14,754 nucleotides of DNA from an uncultured Chloroflexota bacterium. GTDB lineage: Bacteria; Chloroflexota; Dehalococcoidia; UBA3495. Positions 1-6,496 of this stretch are shown here, piece after piece. A program made the translations under genes and the position numbers. Positions within the stretch are counted from its first letter, which is position 1; each line of letters begins with the position of its first letter. The notes under the pieces were generated by a model that did not search any database, had not been told where the DNA came from, and saw nothing but the letters and a program-made list of their open reading frames with translations. The stretch covers positions 1-14,754 of the forward strand of contig CAJXEF010000036.1 of NCBI GenBank assembly GCA_913052545.1, in the 5' to 3' direction.

Positions 1-1078
1 TACGATATTTCTTTTTACCAGGGTTTTTGGGCGTAATTCCTACATACGGCCCTATTTGTACTCGAGACGTATCTAAATTCAGAGATATGATGGTGGCTTG
101 GAGGTCTCCCGTCGCACCTGCGTGAGCAAACCCTCTAAGGCTTCCGAACACTAATATGTCTCCTTCGGCTATTATTTGCGCACCAGGATTTACATCTGCT
201 AGAACGATCACGTCACCAGCATAACGGACTACTTCACCTGATCGACAAGTGGTTTTTATGAACAAAGCTTGATTTTGCCGGTTCAACCCAATGGTTTCTA
301 TTTCCTGATTAACAAGTGTATTAATATCTGTGTTGTAAGTCGCGAATAATTTGGTTTCTTCATCTGGAATAACGTCCCCCAAATTTTGCTGATAGTCATT
401 ATCGGTAAGACCGTTTTGGATTGATTGGTCCAGTACTGTTAATGCCAGTTCCAATGGACTAGGCTCTACGACTGGTTCACTAGTCGTATTTTGCAAACTG
501 GATAAGGGAGTAGTCTCGTCGACGCTTGCGTTGTCCTCTTCGGACAGGACCTGGTATGTATCAATTAGACCTTCTGTTTCTGATTGATCAGCCAATGGGC
601 CCTCTTCACGGGACTTATCAAAGATGGAAATTTCAGATTCTTCTAATCCAATTTTTTCATGATAAGTTGTTTTGGAAGTCGACATATCTTCTGTGGTAAA
701 AGGCAGCAGGTCTCCTGGTCCATCATCACTTTCAGGTGATTTAGAAACAAATCTATCTGATGATATTGAGCCGGTTGCCTTTGCCGATTTTGATAACGAC
801 GAGATATTGGGATTTAAAATATCAGGAGAACACCAAAATTGGGCCACATTTAATCCGGATCCGGATTCCAATGCCTGTTTGATCTTAGTGAGTTGATCTT
901 TGTTTAAAATCCTTTGTCCGACGTTTACAGTTACGTCCCCTTTTGAAAACAGGTGCCGGTTTTTTGATAGATAGGTCTCTAAACCCGACAATACGTCTGT
1001 AAACGGCTTTTGATCATCAATAGTGAAGTTAATGTTGGTACCACGGCCGGTGACTTGCAACAACTCGGATTCAAGCAT
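1..1078 (-). CDS. minC: Septum site-determining protein MinC (3' end cut by window edge)
   Basis: MinC inhibits FtsZ polymerisation and, together with MinD, keeps division away from the wrong sites. The frame is open from the ATG at 1078 to base 1, giving 359 residues without a stop, so the gene is partial. Residues about 1-85 fit the MinC N-terminal domain. Residues about 268-350 are the right-handed beta-helix C-terminal domain, seen as RSGEVVRYAGDV (279-290), VNPGAQIIAEGDILVFGSLRGFAHAG (in 296-321) and a following ATIISLNLD strand. The MinD-contact motif usually written RSGQ is RSGE here. Between the domains lies a Ser/Glu/Asp-rich, low-complexity linker of about 180 residues, whereas ordinary MinC is about 220-230 residues in total. 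The start is fixed by an in-frame TAA just upstream and GGAAG at 1087-1091, 8 nt before the ATG. The family assignment is firm; the linker function is unknown. Confidence 0.9.
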   Translation of the reverse strand, partial: MLESELLQVTGRGTNINFTIDDQKPFTDVLSGLETYLSKNRHLFSKGDVTVNVGQRILNKDQLTKIKQALESGSGLNVAQFWCSPDILNPNISSLSKSAKATGSISSDRFVSKSPESDDGPGDLLPFTTEDMSTSKTTYHEKIGLEESEISIFDKSREEGPLADQSETEGLIDTYQVLSEEDNASVDETTPLSSLQNTTSEPVVEPSPLELALTVLDQSIQNGLTDNDYQQNLGDVIPDEETKLFATYNTDINTLVNQEIETIGLNRQNQALFIKTTCRSGEVVRYAGDVIVLADVNPGAQIIAEGDILVFGSLRGFAHAGATGDLQATIISLNLDTSRVQIGPYVGITPKNPGKKKYR

Positions 1079-1172
1079 TTACAGATCTTCCAATAGTAGA
1101 TTAAACATGGATTAGTTAGTAAATAACGCGGCTTTACCCGGCAGTTCAAACACATCTGGTCAAGTGGGGGCG

Positions 1173-1189
1173 TTTTTAACCGTTAAAAA
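1173..1189. repeat. 17-bp palindrome upstream of minC (candidate operator)
   Basis: TTTTTAAC (1173-1180), a single C (1181) and GTTAAAAA (1182-1189) form a perfect inverted repeat with a one-base centre. Such a short centre suits a dimeric protein binding site better than an RNA hairpin. It sits between the two candidate minC promoters. The rest of the 1079-1341 gap shows no other structure I can name. Confidence 0.4.
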
Positions 1190-1235
1190 TTAAGACCAAC
1201 ACGTCGTTACACCACACTCTCCAACGTCTACAGGC

Positions 1236-1265
1236 TTTATAACAGTCTCATATCTTTAGAGTCAA
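1236..1265 (-). promoter_or_regulatory. Putative sigma-70-type promoter for minC
   Basis: On the minus strand TTGACT (1260-1265) is followed after 18 nt by TATAAA (1236-1241). Both hexamers are close to consensus, and the promoter faces minC. Transcription would start near 1229 and leave a leader of about 150 nt before the minC ATG. A second, weaker pair, TTGAAC (1144-1149) and TATTTA (1120-1125) with an 18-nt spacer, lies nearer to the gene and would give a leader of about 35 nt. Nothing here distinguishes which is used. Confidence 0.45.
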
Positions 1266-1341
1266 GGCGAGAAGCATCGGGATTTGCGGCATTTTTGATA
1301 TTAAAATATTTGTATAATGAGAAATTCGCGTCGTCTATGGT

Positions 1342-2511
1342 CTAGGCACGACCAAAAATGCCGACTGAGCACGTAAAAGATCCTGGCCTTCCACCGAGAT
1401 TATGAGTCAGACCAATATCTGCTTTTTTTAATTGGCGCCTCTCAGCTTTTCCTTGTAATTGTTTATAAACTTCGTAGATCATTCTAATACCACTAGCTCC
1501 AATAGGGTGTCCGAAGCATTTGAGACCACCGTCAGTATTAACCGGTAGGTCACCTTCTAGAGAAAAGGTGCCGCTCTCGACGTCTCTGCTGGCGTTTCCT
1601 CTCGAACTAAAACCCAAATCTTCGTATATGATCAATTCAGTTATAGTGAAACAATCATGGACCATGGCCAAATCGAGATCTTGTAACGGATCAGAAATAC
1701 CCGCTTCTTGATAGGCTGCTTGGCTTGCGTGAACTGATTCAGGGAAATGAGTAAAATCCCAGTCATCTCTCAGCATTCCAAAGGCGCCTACCGATAGGCC
1801 TAATCCCTTGACTAGGATGTAATCTTGTCTGAAGGTTTTAGCTATTTCGGGTGTAGTAATTATCGCTGCGGCTGCTCCGTCGCTTACACCACAACAATCA
1901 AATAAGCCTAATGGCCATGCTATCATAGGGGCATCCACTACTTGATTTATGCTAATTTCTCTCTGGAAATGAGCACGGGGGTTTAAGCTGCCGTTGTGAT
2001 GATTTTTCTGGGCAATTTGAGCTAAAGTCCGTTTCCCCTGTTCATAAGGGATTCCATATTGATGGAAATAACGAGTTGCAGCCATTGCAAATTGGGCTGG
2101 TGGAGGGGTTGGTGGGTTGACGTCCGATCCCGGGCTTTCAGGGATTGCTAACCCTGAAAATCCTGAGTCCTTTAATTTCTCTACACCTACTGCAAGAGCT
2201 ATATCGTATATACCAGCTGCCACGGCGTAGCAAGCATTTCGAAATGCGTCTGTTGCGGTCGCGCAGGCGTTTTCGACACGAGTTATCGGGATATAATCCA
2301 ATTTTAAGGCTTCTGCTAATGGTTGACCTGTTCGGAACGAACTGACAGTACCAAGCCAGGCTGCTTGAATGTCCTGTGGGTCTACTTGCGCGTCATCGAA
2401 AGCTTCGTAAGCAGCTTCAACCATCAGGTCCGCGGCATTTGCGTCCCATCGCTCTCCAAATTTCGTGCATCCCATTCCGATTATCGCTACCCGATCTTTA
2501 ATACCATTCAT
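1342..2511 (-). CDS. SCP-x/archaeal-type thiolase (acetyl-CoA C-acyltransferase family)
   Basis: This is a 389-residue thiolase-superfamily enzyme of the sterol-carrier-protein-x/archaeal acetoacetyl-CoA thiolase type, which condenses or cleaves acyl-CoAs through a cysteine thioester. Visible motifs are ENACATA with the nucleophile Cys83, VHDCF (His285), GHPIGASG (His335) and the C-terminal THNLGG (His370). The start is taken as ATG 2511 because GGGAGG at 2517-2522 lies 5 nt upstream and the protein then begins MNGIKDRVAIIGMG, typical of the family. An in-frame ATG at 2574 would overlap the upstream gene and add 21 residues with no family counterpart. The gene follows the HMGCS-like/DUF35 fusion by 13 nt. 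In archaea thiolase, HMG-CoA synthase and DUF35 form one complex, so the two products probably associate. Related SCP-x thiolase-like proteins that pair with DUF35 proteins can be retro-aldolases (Ltp2), so the reaction direction and substrate remain open. Confidence 0.85.
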   Translation of the reverse strand: MNGIKDRVAIIGMGCTKFGERWDANAADLMVEAAYEAFDDAQVDPQDIQAAWLGTVSSFRTGQPLAEALKLDYIPITRVENACATATDAFRNACYAVAAGIYDIALAVGVEKLKDSGFSGLAIPESPGSDVNPPTPPPAQFAMAATRYFHQYGIPYEQGKRTLAQIAQKNHHNGSLNPRAHFQREISINQVVDAPMIAWPLGLFDCCGVSDGAAAAIITTPEIAKTFRQDYILVKGLGLSVGAFGMLRDDWDFTHFPESVHASQAAYQEAGISDPLQDLDLAMVHDCFTITELIIYEDLGFSSRGNASRDVESGTFSLEGDLPVNTDGGLKCFGHPIGASGIRMIYEVYKQLQGKAERRQLKKADIGLTHNLGGRPGSFTCSVGIFGRA

Positions 2512-2516
2512 TACTG

Positions 2517-2522
2517 CCTCCC
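2517..2522 (-). promoter_or_regulatory. Shine-Dalgarno site deciding the thiolase start
   Basis: GGGAGG on the minus strand ends 5 nt before ATG 2511 and lies between the upstream gene's stop (2525-2527) and that ATG. It supports the shorter thiolase reading over the longer frame opening at 2574. Confidence 0.7.
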
Positions 2523-2524
2523 AA

Positions 2525-3937
2525 CTACTCGAATCTACGGGGAATGGCCTTCCAATAGTAGTTATGGATGCCATTTACCACTCTAAGTTTTCTAAAACTC
2601 ATCTCAACAGGCATTCCAACCTTTATATCATCTATTTGTCGATCAGTAAGCATGCATAATACTCTGCCACCTCCGTCAAAATCCACGACTGCTATGACTA
2701 GAGGTGTATCAGTCGAACCAGCTATATAGTCCATGGAATATGTGAATATAGAGCCCTGTCTGAGACTAAGGGCTACTGGATCCCCTTGACCCCGGGAACG
2801 GCAATTAACGCATACTTGTTGTGGAGGGTATTGTATATATTGGCACTCTATACATTGCTCACCGTGAAACCGAAGATTCTTTTCTTCCTCTCGCCACATA
2901 GCTGTGACTGAAGGAGAATTTGGACTAGGCCTCCTTGCTGCATCGTCCTGTTGCCAAATATCTCGCCATCGGGCAAATATTTCATAATTATCTAGGATGT
3001 TTTTTGACTCGAGATGTCTTTCTAAACTACCTTGATTTGGATTTGTGTTAAAAGCCGCACCCAGGGATTCGAAACTTATTACGTCACAACCATCTCCGTA
3101 AGCAATCAACAGACATTTTTGATGTTCTAGAGAGTTTTCTAATGCTTGGCAAAGGAGCATCAACGGGAAGGCTGCTCCGGTGTTACCCATTTTGCCAAAC
3201 AAAGGGTCTTGCATTTGAGACCTTTCAAAACCTAATTGTTGGGATAAACGAGTATGTCTGCGCAAATCTGGTGCAGACATGGCGACTTTCCCAATATCAT
3301 TTGGTCCTATGTGATATTTGTTCCAGAAGCCGTCTAAGGTTTCCCTAGTTAGGCGTTCAAGGCCTTCTTCAGTTGCGAACCGATCTTCCCAGGTACGTAC
3401 GAATATATCTCCCGTTGACCGCCAGTTGTCGATTAAGTTGTCACTTATTGAGTGGGCACCGTTCAATTTGGCAAGTGTTGGTTCTTTAGTTATTAAAATA
3501 GCCACTGACCCATCACCAGAGCTCCTTTCAGTTTCACCTCTGGGAGGTCCCTGGCGATTGTCTGATGCTATCACCAGTATCTTCTTGGCACTTCCCGCCG
3601 CAACCGAATCCATGGCCGCTCTCAAAGCGTTGCTGCCTGCTCTGAGGCCGTCAGTCAAATCAGATGTCAATATATCTCTTCTTAAATCTAAGGCAGTGGC
3701 TACAATAGTTGAGCATTGTTTTTCTACGTATGGTGAAGTAGTTGTAGCAAATATAAGTCCGTCTATGTCACTGGGGTCATGTCCGGACAGGCACACTCTA
3801 CCTGCGGCTACTCCCATGGTGACACTGTCTTCGTCAAAGTTGGCAACTGACCTCTCGGGTGCAGCATTCCAACCTAATGTATCCTGACCTAATCGAAATT
3901 TCGGTACGTAAGTGCCGTACGAGGATATCCCAACCAC
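2525..3937 (-). CDS. HMG-CoA synthase-like protein fused to a C-terminal DUF35 (Zn-ribbon/OB-fold) domain
   Basis: The protein has 470 residues in two parts. Residues 1 to about 345 have the HMG-CoA synthase/KAS III-like thiolase fold: the N-terminus MVGISSYGTYVPKFRL, then SSGDGSVAIL (139-148) and GKMGNTGAAFPLMLL (248-262). Residues about 348-466 form a DUF35 unit, with a zinc ribbon using Cys362, Cys365, Cys376 and Cys379 followed by an OB-fold (SIFTYSMDYIAG, PLVIAVVDFDGGG). In my alignment by eye the canonical Glu (ATES) is Thr in ATTT (64-67), the catalytic Cys (ACKAGT) is Leu98 in GLRAGS, and the His of FHTPF is Ser221 in MSAPD. It may therefore be a non-catalytic partner or have a changed reaction. 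The start is GTG 3937, which matches the family N-terminus; upstream there is only a modest AGG 7 nt away. The thiolase follows 13 nt downstream. The fold call is firm; HMG-CoA synthase activity is doubtful. Confidence 0.85.
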   Translation of the reverse strand: MVGISSYGTYVPKFRLGQDTLGWNAAPERSVANFDEDSVTMGVAAGRVCLSGHDPSDIDGLIFATTTSPYVEKQCSTIVATALDLRRDILTSDLTDGLRAGSNALRAAMDSVAAGSAKKILVIASDNRQGPPRGETERSSGDGSVAILITKEPTLAKLNGAHSISDNLIDNWRSTGDIFVRTWEDRFATEEGLERLTRETLDGFWNKYHIGPNDIGKVAMSAPDLRRHTRLSQQLGFERSQMQDPLFGKMGNTGAAFPLMLLCQALENSLEHQKCLLIAYGDGCDVISFESLGAAFNTNPNQGSLERHLESKNILDNYEIFARWRDIWQQDDAARRPSPNSPSVTAMWREEEKNLRFHGEQCIECQYIQYPPQQVCVNCRSRGQGDPVALSLRQGSIFTYSMDYIAGSTDTPLVIAVVDFDGGGRVLCMLTDRQIDDIKVGMPVEMSFRKLRVVNGIHNYYWKAIPRRFE

Positions 3938-3969
3938 GTATTTACCTGCTCAATATAAGTTCACTGTAA

Positions 3970-3999
3970 ATCCTAACCTCCAGATTAAATAAGTGTCAA
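3970..3999 (-). promoter_or_regulatory. Sigma-70-type promoter for the HMGCS-like/thiolase operon
   Basis: TTGACA (3994-3999, minus) is an exact consensus -35. After 18 nt comes TAGGAT (3970-3975) as the -10. The predicted start near 3963 leaves a leader of about 25 nt before GTG 3937. The spacing and strand fit the operon well. Confidence 0.6.
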
Positions 4000-4035
4000 T
4001 TAAGACCTACATCAGAAAGAACTTGTTAGTCTATA

Positions 4036-4044
4036 TGTTAAAAT
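4036..4044 (+). promoter_or_regulatory. Possible extended -10 promoter for ctpA
   Basis: TG, one base, then TAAAAT (4036-4044) reads as an extended -10 element pointing toward ctpA, with a leader of about 58 nt. No convincing -35 lies at the right distance. It shares the 3938-4108 divergent region with the promoter of the opposite operon. Confidence 0.3.
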
Positions 4045-4108
4045 CATGAACGGATAACTATGTTATTCACCTATAGGCTATAGAGGTTATCAAGGAGTAG
4101 TACCCACA

Positions 4109-5305
4109 TTGAAACGATCCCATATCATTTGGATATCAAGTGTATTTACGCTTCTTCTCTTAGTCTTATTTAGCGTGGTTACTTTCAATATAGAACTAAA
4201 AGACTTAACCCGCGGAAGATCTACACAGACTTTGAGCGATCTTCCTCCAGAGTTTGATCGTTTAGGTGAGATTTGGAATCTTCTTCAGCAAGAACACGTG
4301 GACCGGGACACTATTAATGCCGATGTCTTGAGTGAAGGAGCTGTCAGGGGGTTGCTTCAAGCTTTAGATGACCCATATGCTTCGTATTTGAATGCAGAAC
4401 AATTCCAAATGGAGTCTGCTGATTACCAAGGATTTTTTGAAGGAATTGGAGCACAAGTAACCATGCGCGATGGCCAGTTAATGATTATTGCTCCAATGCC
4501 GGGCTCACCCGCTGAAAAATCTGGGATCAAACCCGGTGATCAGATAATGGCCATTAATGGTAAGAGTACTGAAAACATTACTCTTCTGGAGGCAGTTTCG
4601 ACTATACGTGGTAAAAAAGGTACCAATGTTGACTTGCTTATCCTTCATGTTAATGCAACAGAATCATTGAAGATTACTGTAACCCGCGGAGTAATTCCAT
4701 TGGCAAGTCTAAATATTACTATGTCAACGGGCGGTATAGGGCATTTGCAGATCTTTAGTTTTGGAGATAAAACTAATGAAGAGTTGCATGAAGCACTGGA
4801 AACATTCCGTTCTGCTCAAGGTAGAGGCCTTATACTAGATCTGAGGAATAACCCTGGAGGCATGCTACATTCCGTTGTGGATATAGCTAGTAACTTCCTC
4901 GATAAAGGGTTGGTACTATACGAAATAGATGGCCAGGGAAACCGTAAGGATTGGGAAGTCAAAAACCCAGTGAGCCCTGTAGATATGCCCATGGTGGTCT
5001 TAGTTAACGAATTTAGCGCTAGCGCTAGCGAGGTGCTTACAGGTGCTTTGATGGATCATAAAAGAGCCAAAGTTTTAGGAGTCACTACTTTTGGAAAGGG
5101 GAGCGTAAATACCTTAAGACAATTGTCGGATGGTTCCGGCCTTTATTTTACTGTTGGTAGGTGGTATACACCATTGGGAACAATGATTGAAGGGGAGGGT
5201 GTAACACCAGACATCCTAGTAGAAATCCCCGCGGGAAGCATGGTTGACGTGCAATTACAGAAAGGAATAGAAATCCTTGAGTCAGTTATAATGCAAGTTA
5301 AGTAG
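4109..5305 (+). CDS. S41A C-terminal processing peptidase (CtpA/CtpB/Prc-like)
   Basis: This is a 398-residue membrane-anchored serine protease acting outside the cytoplasmic membrane on exposed C-termini. Domains in order: an N-terminal hydrophobic segment (residues 7-26) that looks like an uncleaved signal anchor; a helical region with the family motif LLQALDDPYASYL (82-94); a PDZ domain (about 105-185: FFEGIGAQV, PGSPAEKSGIKPGDQIMAING); and the S41 catalytic core (about 195-375) with DLRNNPGG. By spacing against Prc the nucleophile is Ser305 in SASASE and the general base is Lys330 in FGKGS. The third position, Gln in Prc and CtpB (GKGTVQ), is Asn334 here. The TTG start at 4109 has AAGGAG at 4092-4097, an 11-nt spacing that is slightly long; the in-frame protein begins with the expected basic residues before the anchor. 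smpB follows 27 nt later, so the two are likely co-transcribed. Confidence 0.92.
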   Translation: MKRSHIIWISSVFTLLLLVLFSVVTFNIELKDLTRGRSTQTLSDLPPEFDRLGEIWNLLQQEHVDRDTINADVLSEGAVRGLLQALDDPYASYLNAEQFQMESADYQGFFEGIGAQVTMRDGQLMIIAPMPGSPAEKSGIKPGDQIMAINGKSTENITLLEAVSTIRGKKGTNVDLLILHVNATESLKITVTRGVIPLASLNITMSTGGIGHLQIFSFGDKTNEELHEALETFRSAQGRGLILDLRNNPGGMLHSVVDIASNFLDKGLVLYEIDGQGNRKDWEVKNPVSPVDMPMVVLVNEFSASASEVLTGALMDHKRAKVLGVTTFGKGSVNTLRQLSDGSGLYFTVGRWYTPLGTMIEGEGVTPDILVEIPAGSMVDVQLQKGIEILESVIMQVK

Positions 5306-5332
5306 GTAAATGACGGTAGAGTTGGCAGGATT

Positions 5333-5818
5333 ATGGCTAAAGGAAAAAATAAAAATAAAACCAATAATTCTGATAATGGGAATCGAACGGTAGCGCTAAA
5401 TCGTAGGGCTTTGTACAACTACGAAATCTTGGAACGATATGAAGCTGGCATGGTCCTTACGGGAAGCGAGATCAAATCGATTAGAGCAGGCAGAGTCGAT
5501 TTGTCTGATGGTTATGCTAGATCCGAAAAAGGCGAATTGTGGCTTTCTAATGTTCATATTGCTCAGTATGGTTCTGCCAGTATATACAACCATGAGCCTC
5601 GTCGATTGCGTAAACTCCTTCTTCATAAATCTCAGATTAGAGAACTTGCAAGTGAAGTTTCTCAAAAGGGATTAACTTTAGTAGCTCTCAGGCTTTATGT
5701 TAAGCAGCATGTAGCCAAAATAGAAATAGGGTTAGCTCGAGGCAAACGTCAATACGATAAGCGGCAATCTATTATCGAACGTGAGTTGGATATGGCGGCA
5801 CGCAGAGCGCTCAGATAG
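5333..5818 (+). CDS. smpB: SsrA-binding protein SmpB
   Basis: SmpB binds tmRNA and delivers it to ribosomes stalled on mRNAs lacking a stop codon, so that the broken product is tagged for proteolysis. The protein has 161 residues, the usual size. Family blocks are NRRALYNYEILERYEAGMVLTG, the GSEIKSIRAG segment, NHEPRRLRKLLLHKSQI, and the end of the barrel IGLARGKRQYDKR. The C-terminal basic tail IIERELDMAARRALR matches the part that enters the decoding centre. The N-terminus is a Lys/Asn-rich flexible stretch. The ATG start gives a normal N-terminus, but the ribosome site before it is poor (GGCAGG very close), so translation may depend on ctpA upstream. No tmRNA gene (ssrA) is visible in the window. 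Confidence 0.96.
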   Translation: MAKGKNKNKTNNSDNGNRTVALNRRALYNYEILERYEAGMVLTGSEIKSIRAGRVDLSDGYARSEKGELWLSNVHIAQYGSASIYNHEPRRLRKLLLHKSQIRELASEVSQKGLTLVALRLYVKQHVAKIEIGLARGKRQYDKRQSIIERELDMAARRALR

Positions 5819-5874
5819 GAATATCCGAGAGTGAAGTATTTATCGATACCAACCCCATTTGCCGAACGATAGTA

Positions 5875-5880
5875 TATAAT
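5875..5880 (+). promoter_or_regulatory. Possible -10 element upstream of the gamma-CA gene
   Basis: A perfect TATAAT lies about 80 nt before the chosen start in the 5819-5955 gap, but no recognisable -35 hexamer sits 16-18 nt upstream. This gene may therefore be transcribed on its own or read through from smpB. Confidence 0.3.
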
Positions 5881-5942
5881 CCAAATCCGTCCCATCCTGA
5901 CGTATTTCATTTATTTTGTTAATAATCTTTGATTTCGACCCT

Positions 5943-5948
5943 AAGGAG
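5943..5948 (+). promoter_or_regulatory. Shine-Dalgarno site deciding the gamma-CA start
   Basis: AAGGAG ends 7 nt before the in-frame TTG at 5956. An earlier in-frame TTG at 5929 lies upstream of this site and has no ribosome site of its own, so 5956 is preferred. Confidence 0.65.
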
Positions 5949-5955
5949 AATTGAA

Positions 5956-6462
5956 TTGATCAGAACACTCGGTGATAAGACCCCTAGAATAGCAGATACA
6001 GCTTGGGTTAGTGAGTTTGCATATGTTGTAGGTGATGTAGATATTGGTGAGCACTGCAGTATCTGGCCAGGGGTGACAATAAGAGGTGATGGAGAACAAA
6101 AGATAGTTTTAGGTGATTACGTGAATGTCCAGGAAGGAGCGGTCATACACGGTAATGGTCTAGTCATCGAACACCATGTAACTGTAGGGCATAGTGTGGT
6201 TGTGCATGGTGATTTCATTGGGGAAGGGTCATTGCTTGGTAACAATTGTACTTTTTTGCATCGATCGAACATCGGTAAAAGTTGCCTGATAGCGGCTAAT
6301 TCGGTCGTTTTATCAGGGACGGATATCCCCGATAATTCCTTTGTAACAGGTATACCTGGTGAGGTAAAAAGACCGGTATCAGATGAGCAACGGGCAAATA
6401 TGCTCAATACCGCTCATCATTTGGCCGAGAAAAAGGAGATCTTTAGGCAGAGTGGCCTGTAG
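5956..6462 (+). CDS. Gamma-carbonic anhydrase family protein (left-handed beta-helix)
   Basis: From the TTG at 5956 this gives 168 residues, the usual length for the short CamH/YrdA-type gamma-CA family. Hexapeptide repeats run from about residue 16 to 135 (VGDVDIGEHCSIWPGVTIRGD and on), building the left-handed beta-helix that trimerises and holds metal between subunits. The expected residues are present: Arg43 and Asp45 in IRGD, Gln59, and the three metal-binding histidines His65 (GAVIH), His79 and His84 (GHSVVVHG). The following coil, NNCTFLHRSNIG (96-107), differs from the usual MGAxVLDGAxIG pattern. The C-terminus VTGIPGEVKRP and a helix are typical. Family members range from carbonic anhydrases to acyltransferase-like or unknown enzymes; the intact His triad favours a metal site but not a specific reaction. 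It ends 28 nt from a convergent gene. Confidence 0.85.
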   Translation: MIRTLGDKTPRIADTAWVSEFAYVVGDVDIGEHCSIWPGVTIRGDGEQKIVLGDYVNVQEGAVIHGNGLVIEHHVTVGHSVVVHGDFIGEGSLLGNNCTFLHRSNIGKSCLIAANSVVLSGTDIPDNSFVTGIPGEVKRPVSDEQRANMLNTAHHLAEKKEIFRQSGL

Positions 6463-6469
6463 GCAGTTA

Positions 6470-6496
6470 GGATATGGCACCGGTTGGTGCTTATCC
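6470..6496. terminator. Hairpin between convergent gamma-CA and LLM genes
   Basis: GCACC (6477-6481), loop GGTT, GGTGC (6486-6490), flanked by GGATA (6470-6474) and TATCC (6492-6496), make an imperfect hairpin with one bulge. It fills the 28-nt gap between the two gene ends and overlaps the stop codon of the minus-strand gene. There is no run of T on either side, so it is at best a weak or factor-dependent terminator. Confidence 0.35.

Noticed and set aside
672..896. Plus-strand 74-codon open frame
   Set aside because: It lies opposite the low-complexity linker of minC, has no ribosome site and shows no family features. minC on the other strand explains the region.
1303..1318. TATAAT-like element on the plus strand near 1312 in the thiolase-minC gap
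   Set aside because: No plus-strand gene follows, the only nearby -35-like hexamer is 12 nt away, and the area is simply AT-rich.
3318..3887. Plus-strand 189-codon open frame
   Set aside because: It is fully antisense to the well-supported HMGCS-like domain; its composition reads as the shadow of that gene.
5019..5034. Repeated GCGCTAGC-type palindrome
   Set aside because: It encodes the SASASE active-site residues of the CtpA-like protease; synonymous codon repetition explains it.
5819..5955. tmRNA gene (ssrA) next to smpB
   Set aside because: The gap is too short, and neither the tRNA-like ends nor a peptide-tag frame ending in Ala-Ala is visible.
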